Assembly (NCBI GenBank): GCA_023387755.1
Contig: JAEWHO010000006.1
Span: 1 to 15,923 of the forward strand
DNA length: 15,923 nucleotides
Origin: Actinomycetes bacterium
GTDB lineage: Bacteria > Actinomycetota > Actinomycetes > Actinomycetales > Actinomycetaceae
Direction of reading: 5' to 3'
Of the stretch, positions 7,973 to 15,004 are shown in pieces. Positions within the stretch are counted from its first letter, which is position 1. Each line of letters begins with the position of its first letter. Position numbers and translations under genes: made by a program. Below the pieces are notes generated by a model. It saw nothing but the letters and a program-made list of their open reading frames with translations. It was not told the origin of the DNA and made no database searches.

Positions 7973-7978
7973 TATAGT
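7973..7978 (+). promoter_or_regulatory. Candidate -10 box upstream of the small membrane protein gene
   Basis: TATAGT lies about 40 bases before the GTG start at 8019, between mca and the next gene. No convincing -35 element is seen. It may give the small gene its own transcript in addition to read-through from mca. Confidence 0.3.
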
Positions 7979-8018
7979 GGGCCGTATAGGTTACTCGAAC
8001 TCTGCGGAGGCGTAACGG

Positions 8019-8387
8019 GTGGTGAAGGGTATGACAGTGACAATCACGGACGCGTGGACGCGGCTGGCTGCAGATCCCACCGTTCCCGCGCCGAGCGATG
8101 CCGACCGATATATCGTCTCCCCCGGGATTAACGGTTTTCTGACGTTTTTAGTCCTGGCAATCGTGGGGTGGCTGCTGTTCTCGGCAATGTCCCGTTCGAT
8201 CCGTAAAGCGAATTTCCATGCGCGTGAGCGGGAAGAGGAAATGTACGGGCAATCAGCCGGGTCTACTCGCCGTTCCATTCCTATCGACCCGCACCTTAAA
8301 CCACGGCAAGGCCCGTTCTCCGAAACCGTACTCGGCGGCAAGGAGGACGATAATTCGCCCACAACCTCCCGCGAGGGTAACAGTTAG
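8019..8387 (+). CDS. Small mca-linked single-pass membrane protein
   Basis: A 122-aa protein with an N-terminal stretch of about 35 residues, one membrane helix at about 38-56 (FLTFLVLAIVGWLLFSAM), then a basic, charged segment SRSIRKANFHAREREEE and a hydrophilic tail. Comparable small proteins with a helix followed by a basic, glutamate-rich stretch are common directly after mca in actinobacteria (Rv1083 position). No function is known. The GTG at 8019 is preceded by GCGGAGG eight bases upstream, which favours it over the GTG at 8022 and the ATG at 8031. It is likely cotranscribed with mca (73-bp gap). Confidence 0.72.
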   Translation: MVKGMTVTITDAWTRLAADPTVPAPSDADRYIVSPGINGFLTFLVLAIVGWLLFSAMSRSIRKANFHAREREEEMYGQSAGSTRRSIPIDPHLKPRQGPFSETVLGGKEDDNSPTTSREGNS

Positions 8388-8414
8388 ATCAAGATGAGTT
8401 AAATATCGGGCCAT

Positions 8415-8454
8415 TCGGGCGGGGTTTGGGTTACAGTGTGACCACTCCGCCCGA
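8415..8454. promoter_or_regulatory. 11-bp inverted repeat enclosing a GTTACAGTGTGAC palindrome upstream of the Nramp-like gene
   Basis: The arms 8415-8425 and 8444-8454 pair over 11 positions with a single G-T pair. The 18-base loop contains GTTACAGTGTGAC (8430-8442), an imperfect palindrome of form GTnACA-n-TGTnAC, the size and shape of a site for a dimeric repressor. The outer repeat could also end the mca-side transcript, but no T-tract follows. It is 68 bases from the Nramp-like start, so an operator/promoter role is plausible. The regulator is unknown. Confidence 0.45.
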
Positions 8455-8521
8455 GAAAGTTGCACCCTTCCTCTGTATGCGACAGCCGGGCGTATGACGG
8501 GACCGCGTGGGAGGATTCACC

Positions 8522-9796
8522 ATGGCAGCAGATCAGTACAACGCACACGTGGACGGTGGCAAGGCCGCAGGGGCGGGCGGCGTCGAGGAAACTCAACCAG
8601 TGAAGGCGACCGCCTCCGGTACCCTCCTGGGGGCCGTATTCCTGATGGCAACCTCGGCTATTGGCCCCGGATTCATCACCCAAACCACGAACTTTACTAT
8701 TAAGATGGGGGCGGCTTTCGCGGCTGCCATCGCGATCTCGATTCTGGTGGATATTGCCGTACAGCTGAATGTGTGGCGGGTGATCGGCATTTCCGGTAAA
8801 CGCACCAACACGCTCGGCAATACGGTGCTGCCCGGCCTGGGCTGGGTAATCGGCATTATGGTGGCCATCGGCGGGCTGGTGTTCAATATCGGCAATATCG
8901 CCGGTGGCGGCCTGGGTATGAACGCCATGCTAGGGCTCGACCCGAAGATAGGTGGCCTCATTACTGCGGTATTGGCTGTTTGTGTGTTCTTGTGGAAGGC
9001 AGCCGGCAAGGCCCTCGATTCGATCGTTGTAGTTCTCGGTTTCGTCATGATCGCGCTGATGTTGTATGTGACGATCGTGTCCGGCCCGCCCTACGGCCAG
9101 GCGTTAAAGCAGACCGTGCTGCCCGAGTCCTTTGACTTCCTCGTCATCACCACCCTGATCGGTGGGACCGTGGGCGGGTATATCACCTACTCGGGCGCTC
9201 ACCGCATGGTTGATACCGGTATCGTCGGCGTGGACAACGTCAAGCGGATTACCCGCTCCTCGGTGATCTCCATCCTCGTGACCGGCGTGATGCGCTTCCT
9301 GTTGTTCCTGGCGATCCTCGGCGTAGTGACCACGGGGGCGCAGCTGGCCGATGAGAAGAACCAGGCGGCCCTCGCCTTCCAACATGCAGCCGGGGACCTG
9401 GGGATGCGTATCTTCGGCGTCATCCTGTGGGGCGCGGCCATCACCTCGGTGGTTGGGGCGGCCTTCACCTCCGTCTCCTTCCTCACCAAACAGGGAGCCT
9501 CAGTGTGGTTACGCAATGGGGTGACGGTAGCGTTTATCGTCGTCTCCAGCGTGGTGTTCCTGCTTTTGGGTAAAGCGCCGACCACCGTGCTCATTGTGGC
9601 CGGGGCCGTGAACGGGTTAATTTTGCCGGTCGGGTTCGCGCTCATCTTGTGGGTGGCGTGGCGACGCCGGGATCTGCTGGGCGGCTACGCCTACCCGGCC
9701 TGGCTACTGATTATCGGTGTGCTGACTTGGCTGCTGACCATCTACCTGGGTTGGAACTCACTGGAAGGTCTGGCCAAGCTATGGCAGGGCAGCTAA
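8522..9796 (+). CDS. Nramp-family transporter of the YcsG type
   Basis: A 424-aa inner-membrane protein with about eleven hydrophobic segments after a soluble N-terminus of about 30 residues. Overall layout and blocks such as GTLLGAVFLMATSAIGPGFIT (first helix, from about residue 33) and LVFNIGNIAGGGLGMNAMLG (119-138) point to the Nramp family, YcsG subgroup. The metal-binding DPGN motif of helix 1 is absent (GPGFITQTTNF, 48-58) and the MPH motif of helix 6 is replaced by GGTVGGYITYSG (214-225). I therefore doubt that it carries manganese. ATG 8522 follows GGGAGG. It overlaps the YcsI gene by 16 bp and faces the pxp operon, which suggests that it imports the pathway substrate, perhaps 5-oxoproline; that is inference. 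Confidence 0.82.
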   Translation: MAADQYNAHVDGGKAAGAGGVEETQPVKATASGTLLGAVFLMATSAIGPGFITQTTNFTIKMGAAFAAAIAISILVDIAVQLNVWRVIGISGKRTNTLGNTVLPGLGWVIGIMVAIGGLVFNIGNIAGGGLGMNAMLGLDPKIGGLITAVLAVCVFLWKAAGKALDSIVVVLGFVMIALMLYVTIVSGPPYGQALKQTVLPESFDFLVITTLIGGTVGGYITYSGAHRMVDTGIVGVDNVKRITRSSVISILVTGVMRFLLFLAILGVVTTGAQLADEKNQAALAFQHAAGDLGMRIFGVILWGAAITSVVGAAFTSVSFLTKQGASVWLRNGVTVAFIVVSSVVFLLLGKAPTTVLIVAGAVNGLILPVGFALILWVAWRRRDLLGGYAYPAWLLIIGVLTWLLTIYLGWNSLEGLAKLWQGS

Positions 9797-10629
9797 ACCC
9801 CGATACGTGGCTGAGTCCCGACCCGCAACTGGATCTGGGCACGCAGCAGGGACGGGCCGCCTGCACTCCCGCGCAGGCGCGGGAGGCCTTCCGAGGCGGC
9901 CTTAACATCCCGACGGCGGGCTGGTGCGCCGGATATGCACAAGCGAACCTCATTATTGTGCCGCGCGATTACGCCTACGATGTGCTCCTCTTTGCGCACC
10001 GCAACCCGAAACCCTGCCCCCTATTGGGGGTGCTTGACGCCGGCGAAACCACCGGTGCGCTACTCGAAGGCGGCGATATTCGCACTGATGTGCCCGCATA
10101 TACGATCTACCGGGACGGCGAATTAGCCGAGACCGTCACCGATATTCGTGACTGGTGGCGCGACGATCTGGTGACTTTGATTGTGGGGTGCTCCTTCACC
10201 TTTGAAGCGTCCCTCGTCGACGCCGGAGTGCCGGTGGCACATATTAACCAGGGTTGTAATGTGCCCATGTATCGCACTAGTATCCGCTGCGCTGAAGCCG
10301 GGCGGATGGGCGGGCCACTCGTTGTGTCAATGCGCCCCATCCCGGCCAGCCAGGTGGCGGATGCGGTGCGGATCTCCGCCCGCTACCCGGCGGTTCACGG
10401 AGCGCCGGTACATATCGGTGATCCCGCAGGCATCGGGATTGGCGACCTGGCCCGCCCAGACTTTGGTGACCCAGTCGATATTCCGCCTGGGACGATCCCA
10501 GTATTTTGGGCGTGCGGGGTGACGCCGCAGGCCGCCGTCATGGAATCACGGCCACCGCTGGCGATCGGGCATGCTCCCGGAAAAATGCTCATCACCGACG
10601 CGCGCGACAGCGACTACCTCGTGCCGTAG
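9781..10629 (+). CDS. ycsI: YcsI-family putative hydro-lyase (DUF1445)
   Basis: A 282-aa soluble protein. Family blocks seen: GYAQANLIIVPRDYAYDVLL (51-70), HRNPKPCPLLG (73-83), IVGCSFTFEASL (134-145), MGGPLVVSMRPIPA (176-189), GAPVHIGDPAGIGI (207-220), DFGDPVDIPPGTIPVFWACG (227-246) followed by VTPQ, and IGHAPGKMLITD (262-273). The family is often annotated as hydro-lyase or D-glutamate-cyclase-like, without firm biochemistry that I can cite. Invariant cysteines in GCSF and WACGV are candidate functional residues. ATG 9781 lies inside the last codons of the transporter gene, so the two are probably translationally coupled. Association with pxp genes matches B. subtilis ycsI and suggests a step on the oxoproline/glutamate route, such as handling a cyclised or D-form substrate. 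Confidence 0.88.
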   Translation: MAGQLNPDTWLSPDPQLDLGTQQGRAACTPAQAREAFRGGLNIPTAGWCAGYAQANLIIVPRDYAYDVLLFAHRNPKPCPLLGVLDAGETTGALLEGGDIRTDVPAYTIYRDGELAETVTDIRDWWRDDLVTLIVGCSFTFEASLVDAGVPVAHINQGCNVPMYRTSIRCAEAGRMGGPLVVSMRPIPASQVADAVRISARYPAVHGAPVHIGDPAGIGIGDLARPDFGDPVDIPPGTIPVFWACGVTPQAAVMESRPPLAIGHAPGKMLITDARDSDYLVP

Positions 10630-10651
10630 GGCAGCAAGCCAGGACTGCGCG

Positions 10652-12397
10652 TTAGTCGATGATGGCGAGGACGTCGTCGAGATTGATCCGATCCCCCTCA
10701 CTGACGCGAATCTCCTGCACCGTGCCATCGCGGTGAGCGGATACGGGGGTTTCAGTTTTCATCGCTTCCACCACGCATACCGGGCTGCCTTCGCTCACCT
10801 CATCCCCCTCGGCGACGAGGATTTTCAACACGCCGCCGGCCATGGGGGAGCGTAGTTCGGTGGGGTCGGTGGCGTCCTCGGCGGACTCCGAGAGCGCATC
10901 GAGCGATTGGCTGGAGCCCCCACCCGAGAGCAGTGCGCGCATAAAGTTCGCGGGCACGCCCAGTTTGGCATTCTTCCCGTCAATCTCGATCATCATGCGC
11001 ACCCGCTCCTGGCTCGGCACGGCCTGGCGGAACTGCGGGTCCGCCTCGATAACCCCGGCGAACTCGGACTCGATCCAGGTGGTGTAAACCCCCAGCCGCT
11101 CCTCATTGACGAAGGCATCTTCTTCCAGGATTGCGCGATGGAACGGCAGCACCGTGGTGATCCCGCGGATGCGCAGCTCTTTCAGGGCACGCCGGGCGCG
11201 GCGGATCGCGTGTTTACGGGAGATGCCCGAGATCACCACTTTGGCGAGCATGGAATCATACCGCCCGGAGATCACCGAATCGGTGTGGACGCCCGTGTCG
11301 ATCCGGATACCCGGACCGGTGGGCGGGTCAAAGACGTCAATAGTGCCGGTAGCGGGCAGGAACCCACGGCCCACATCCTCGGCATTAATACGGAACTCGA
11401 AGGCATGCCCGGTGGGCTCCACATCCCCGTCCAGGGGTAGTTTCTCGCCGCTGGCGATTTGCAACTGGGCGAGCACCATATCAATCCCGGTGACTTCCTC
11501 CGTCACCGTATGTTCCACCTGGATACGGGTATTGACTTCCAGGAAGGAAATTGTGCCATTCGCGCCCAGGAGATATTCGACCGTCCCCACACCCACATAG
11601 CCGGCCTCGCGGCAAATATCACGTGCCGAGTTCACAATCAACGCCCGCTGTTCATCGGTGAGGAAGGGGGCCGGAGCTTCTTCCACGAGCTTTTGATTAC
11701 GCCGCTGCAAGGAGCAATCCCGCGTACCCAGGACGAATACGTTTCCGTGCGTATCAGCAATCACCTGGGCTTCCACATGCCGGGGCTTATCGAGGAACTG
11801 CTCTAGGTAGCATTCGCTGCGGCCGAAGGCAGCCTGCGATTCCCGCACGGCCGACTCGAATGCCTCCTCCACATCCTCCAGTTTGTGGACCACGCGCATT
11901 CCGCGCCCACCGCCCCCGTAGGCGGCTTTAATAGCAATCGGTAGCCCCAGTTTTTCGGCGACGGCGCGAGCCTCCCGGGCGTCAGCCACATTGCCATCGC
12001 TACCCTGCACTAGCGGCGCTCCTACCCGCTGCGCAATCGTGCGAGCTGCCACCTTATCCCCGAGCAGCTCGATAGTTTCCGGGCGCGGCCCAATCCAGGT
12101 CAGGCCCGCATCCATAACCGCGCGTGCCACCTCGGCTCGCTCCGCCAAGAAACCATAGCCCGGATGGAGGGCATCGGCCCCACTGCGGCGGGCAATAGCG
12201 AGGATCTTGTCCACATTAAGGTAGGTGTCAGCAATATCGTCACCCTCTAGCGAATACGCCTCATCAGCCACGCGCACATGCAGGGCCTCGGCATCTGGGT
12301 CAGCAAAAATCGCCACCGACTCGATCCCGGCCTCAGCGCAGGTATGGGCGATACGGACCGCGATTTCGCCGCGGTTAGCAATCAGGACTTTCTTCAT
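10652..12397 (-). CDS. accBC: Biotin carboxylase-biotin carboxyl carrier fusion (acyl-CoA/urea carboxylase alpha-like)
   Basis: A 581-aa protein that should carboxylate its own biotin with ATP and bicarbonate. Order: biotin-carboxylase N-domain (about 1-110, MKKVLIANRGEIAVRI and HPGYGFLAE), ATP-grasp domain (about 115-320, glycine loop YGGGGRGMR, HVEAQVIADTHGNVF, RDCSLQRRNQKLVEEAP, EVNTRIQVEHTVTEEVTG), C-domain (about 335-440), linker, and a C-terminal biotinyl domain (about 510-581) with the target Lys547 in VEAMKTE. The usual methionine after the lysine is threonine. No acyl-CoA carboxyltransferase (AccD/PccB) gene is in the window. Its start overlaps the pxpB-pxpC stop as ATGA, so it is the last gene of the pxp operon. 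A general acyl-CoA carboxylase role is possible, but the context favours a pathway-specific partner of PxpB-PxpC. Confidence 0.92.
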   Translation of the reverse strand: MKKVLIANRGEIAVRIAHTCAEAGIESVAIFADPDAEALHVRVADEAYSLEGDDIADTYLNVDKILAIARRSGADALHPGYGFLAERAEVARAVMDAGLTWIGPRPETIELLGDKVAARTIAQRVGAPLVQGSDGNVADAREARAVAEKLGLPIAIKAAYGGGGRGMRVVHKLEDVEEAFESAVRESQAAFGRSECYLEQFLDKPRHVEAQVIADTHGNVFVLGTRDCSLQRRNQKLVEEAPAPFLTDEQRALIVNSARDICREAGYVGVGTVEYLLGANGTISFLEVNTRIQVEHTVTEEVTGIDMVLAQLQIASGEKLPLDGDVEPTGHAFEFRINAEDVGRGFLPATGTIDVFDPPTGPGIRIDTGVHTDSVISGRYDSMLAKVVISGISRKHAIRRARRALKELRIRGITTVLPFHRAILEEDAFVNEERLGVYTTWIESEFAGVIEADPQFRQAVPSQERVRMMIEIDGKNAKLGVPANFMRALLSGGGSSQSLDALSESAEDATDPTELRSPMAGGVLKILVAEGDEVSEGSPVCVVEAMKTETPVSAHRDGTVQEIRVSEGDRINLDDVLAIID

Positions 12398-14151
12398 GGC
12401 TGCGGGCTTTCTGGCTGAAAAGTGTCGGAGGGCTGAAAAGTGTCGGAGGGCTGGGACGTGTGCGAGGGCTGGGATGTATGCGAGGGCTGCGGGGTGCCTG
12501 GCTGCCCGCTTCCTCCTGGACCGGGCGCGGGCACAGACTGCGCGGCGTCGGCGTCGTCGGGAATACCCTCTACGGACCCGATCGCATCATCGGCGACGGA
12601 AGGCAAATGGTAAAGGCGGAAACGGATTTTCGCGCCCGGCGGGAGCTGCGCGAGTACGTCCAGATCATGGTGCATGACGACGCCGATCACCGGATAGCCG
12701 CCGGTCACCGGATGGTCGCGCATGAATACAACCGGCTGGCCCTCGTGCGGGATCTGGATGGCGCCGGCGACCGTACCTTCGGAGGCGAGCTCACCCATAT
12801 CGCGGCTGCTAAGCGGGGTGCCGGATAGGCGCAACCCGATCCGGTTGGACGTTTCGGTAACCTCCCAGTCCTGCCCGAGGAGCGCGTCGATCTGCTCCGG
12901 GTCGAACCAGTCATCACGCGGGCCGAGGACCACAGAGACGGTGACGCGGTCACGCGGCAGCGCCGGCGCATGTTTCGGATCGGAAACAAAACTCGGCCAG
13001 CGCGGCGGCTGCACGGCCAGCTCCTGGCGGGCCTGCAAGGGGGCCGGGCCCTCACCCGACAGCAGATCAGTACTGGCCGAACCCAACACCGGTTCCGGCG
13101 TGAAACCACCGCGCACCGCCAGATAGGCGCGCACCCCGCGCTTGGGGGCACCCAGGGTGAGTTCCTGGCCATCCAGCAGCGCAAACGGGGTATTGAGAGC
13201 GGGCCGATAATCGTGCACATCCTCGGCAAGATGCGGGCCGGTGACCGTGAGCGGCACCTGCGCGCCCGTTACCGCCACCACCAGATCACCGATCGCTCGG
13301 ACCTTCAGCCCGCCGAGGAGATTTTCGATCACGGCAGTGCCGGTGGGATTCCCGACGACGATATTGGCGCGGCGAGCGCTGCGCAGATCCATAGCCCCAG
13401 ATTCCGACACCCCCAGATCGGCATGGCCGGGGCGGCCCTGGTCGGCGAAAAGGGACTGCACCCCCGTGGCCAGAACCGTGAGGCCGTAATCCACCGGGGC
13501 CGGCTCCGGGGCCGACGGCGCAGCCACCTCGATCAGCTCACAAACCGCCCGATAGCGGACAATATCCCCCGGAGCGATGGCGGATGGCTCGGGCCGAGTA
13601 GCGTCCCACATCGGCTCGGTGCACCGGCCAATCAGCTGCCAGCCGCCCGGAGTGGAACGCGGATAGACGGCCGAGAAATGACCGGCCAAACCCACCGCAC
13701 CGGCCGGAACGGCGGTACGCGGCGAGGAACGGCGAGGAATATCCAGGGAGTTATTCTCCCCAATGCAATACATGAAACCGGGTGCGAAACCGCCGAAAGC
13801 AGCCGTCCACGCTTGGCCAGTATGAGCGTCAATCACAGCTTGGCGGCTCATGCCCAGGTGGGTGGCGACGTCGTCGAGATCATCCCCGTCATAGAGCACG
13901 TCCAGCGTGATTTCGCGGGCGTCGCCGCCGGTGCGCTCGCGGACGGTGAGATCACGGATATGGCGGGCCACCTGCTGCGCCATCACCGGGGATGCTGCGC
14001 GCACCAAGACTGTGCGGGCGGCCGGCAGGCACTCGACCATCCCGGCGGGCGGGTCACTGGCCAGGGTGTGATGGAGGGCCAAGACATCGTCGAGGGAATC
14101 TAACTCGACGAGGAAAGCGAGGTCCCCACAGGGCAGAATGCGGCGTTTCAT
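12394..14151 (-). CDS. pxpBC: 5-oxoprolinase subunits B and C fused (KipI-KipA; urea amidolyase family)
   Basis: A 585-aa cytosolic fusion. Residues 1-205 are PxpB/KipI (AHS1, Pfam CT_C_D), with FGGFAPGFMYCIG (119-131), PRRSSPRTAVPAGAVGLAG (139-157) and YPRSTPGGWQLIGR (163-176). Residues about 222-535 are PxpC/KipA (AHS2, CT_A_B), with ADQGRPGHADLGVSESGAMD (236-255). With PxpA these subunits form the ATP-dependent bacterial 5-oxoprolinase; the same two domains, in the opposite order, form the carboxyltransferase of urea carboxylase. The C-terminal tail (about 541-585) is Gly/Pro/Ser-rich and ends in hexapeptide repeats (QPSHTS twice, QPSDTF twice) that look unstructured. The ATG overlaps the pxpA stop and the stop overlaps the accBC start, both as ATGA. 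Confidence 0.93.
   Translation of the reverse strand: MKRRILPCGDLAFLVELDSLDDVLALHHTLASDPPAGMVECLPAARTVLVRAASPVMAQQVARHIRDLTVRERTGGDAREITLDVLYDGDDLDDVATHLGMSRQAVIDAHTGQAWTAAFGGFAPGFMYCIGENNSLDIPRRSSPRTAVPAGAVGLAGHFSAVYPRSTPGGWQLIGRCTEPMWDATRPEPSAIAPGDIVRYRAVCELIEVAAPSAPEPAPVDYGLTVLATGVQSLFADQGRPGHADLGVSESGAMDLRSARRANIVVGNPTGTAVIENLLGGLKVRAIGDLVVAVTGAQVPLTVTGPHLAEDVHDYRPALNTPFALLDGQELTLGAPKRGVRAYLAVRGGFTPEPVLGSASTDLLSGEGPAPLQARQELAVQPPRWPSFVSDPKHAPALPRDRVTVSVVLGPRDDWFDPEQIDALLGQDWEVTETSNRIGLRLSGTPLSSRDMGELASEGTVAGAIQIPHEGQPVVFMRDHPVTGGYPVIGVVMHHDLDVLAQLPPGAKIRFRLYHLPSVADDAIGSVEGIPDDADAAQSVPAPGPGGSGQPGTPQPSHTSQPSHTSQPSDTFQPSDTFQPESPQP
12415..12486 (-). repeat. Four 18-bp tandem repeats in the 3' end of pxpBC
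   Basis: Units at 12415-12432 and 12433-12450 are identical, and those at 12451-12468 and 12469-12486 differ from each other at two bases. They encode the hexapeptides QPSDTF (twice) and QPSHTS (twice). Because 18 is a multiple of three, copy-number change would keep the reading frame. They end 18 bases from the accBC start codon. Confidence 0.9.
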
Positions 14152-14903
14152 ACGAACGACCTGAGTGAGATTCCGGCGCTTTGCAGGGCGGTGGCGACCG
14201 TGCGCGCGAGGGCCACCGCGCTCGGAGTATCCCCGTGGACGCAGATGGATTCGGCGTGCAGGGACACGGTGCTGCCATCGATTGCCTCGATCTCACCTTC
14301 GGTGACGAGCCGGACCATGCGATCAGCGGCCTGCTGCGGATCGGTGATGACGGCCCCCTGCTCGCGGCGGGAGACGAGCGTGCCCTCGGGGGTGTAGGCG
14401 CGGTCCGCGAAGGCCTCGATAACCGGGCGCAGACCGGCAGCCTCAGCTTCCCGGTAGATCACACTGTTTGGCAGACACAGGATCGGCAGGGTGGTATCGA
14501 AGGTGCGGACCGCATCGACGACGGCGCGAGCGTGCACCTGATGATGCACGATCGTGTTATAGAGCGCGCCGTGCGGCTTAATGTAGCGGATCTTGCTGCC
14601 TGTGGTGTGGGCTAGGGCAGACAGAGCACCGAGTTGGTACACGATGAGCGCAGTGAGGTCGGCGGGCGCGACGTCGTGAAAAACCCGACCGAAGTTCGCG
14701 AGGTCTTGGTAGGACACGTGCGCCCCAATGGTGACGTTATTGGCGGCAGCCAGCTCGCAGGTGCGGCGCATGACGGTGGGATCGCCGGCGTGGAAACCGC
14801 AGGCAATATTCGCGGAGGTGGCCAGTTGCATCATGGCGGCGTCATCCCCGAGGGCCCAGTTAGAGAAGGATTCGCCCGAATCGGAATTGAGATCGATATG
14901 CAC
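14148..14903 (-). CDS. pxpA: 5-oxoprolinase subunit A (LamB/YcsF family)
   Basis: A 251-aa cytosolic protein of the lactam-utilisation family, acting with PxpB and PxpC to open 5-oxoproline to glutamate. Conserved blocks: HIDLNSDSGESF (2-13), LGDDAAMM (18-25), SANIACGFHAGDPTVM (30-45), IGAHVSYQDLANFGR (59-73), IKPHGALYN (108-116), EAFADRAYTPEGTLVSR (163-179) and a C-terminal CVHGDTPSA (221-229). The usual GAHPGYPDLxGFGRR appears here as GAHVSYQDLANFGRV, so substrate preference may differ. GTG 14903 has AGGAG five bases upstream, and E. coli PxpA is of similar length (244 aa). The open frame to 15029 adds 42 unrelated residues. It is the first gene of the minus-strand operon and shares ATGA with pxpBC. 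Confidence 0.94.
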   Translation of the reverse strand: MHIDLNSDSGESFSNWALGDDAAMMQLATSANIACGFHAGDPTVMRRTCELAAANNVTIGAHVSYQDLANFGRVFHDVAPADLTALIVYQLGALSALAHTTGSKIRYIKPHGALYNTIVHHQVHARAVVDAVRTFDTTLPILCLPNSVIYREAEAAGLRPVIEAFADRAYTPEGTLVSRREQGAVITDPQQAADRMVRLVTEGEIEAIDGSTVSLHAESICVHGDTPSAVALARTVATALQSAGISLRSFV

Positions 14904-14989
14904 CGTTGCTCCTAAAAACGTGGCTTTGCCCCCATGGTATCGGAGGGCAGGAGCGCAGGCAGGGTGGGGTCTTATGATGGATAGTGTCG

Positions 14990-15004
14990 GCATTTTCGTA
15001 ATGC
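14990..15004. promoter_or_regulatory. Short inverted repeat upstream of pxpA
   Basis: GCATT (14990-14994) and AATGC (15000-15004) form a 5-bp inverted repeat with a 5-base spacer, about 87 bases before the pxpA start. A perfect 8-bp palindrome TCACGTGA lies nearby at 15026-15033. Either could be an operator in the 267-bp gap between pxpA and the divergent repeat-protein gene; short palindromes occur by chance, so support is weak. No clear sigma-70 promoter pair was recognised in this gap. Confidence 0.25.

Noticed and set aside
12415..12486. Regular repeats considered as a CRISPR-like array
   Set aside because: Units are only 18 bp, directly abutting without spacers, and lie in frame inside a coding region.
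12970..14103. 377-aa plus-strand open frame opposite pxpBC
   Set aside because: The minus-strand frame holds all PxpB/PxpC motifs; the plus-strand product is Arg/His-rich and low in recognisable structure, typical of a shadow frame.
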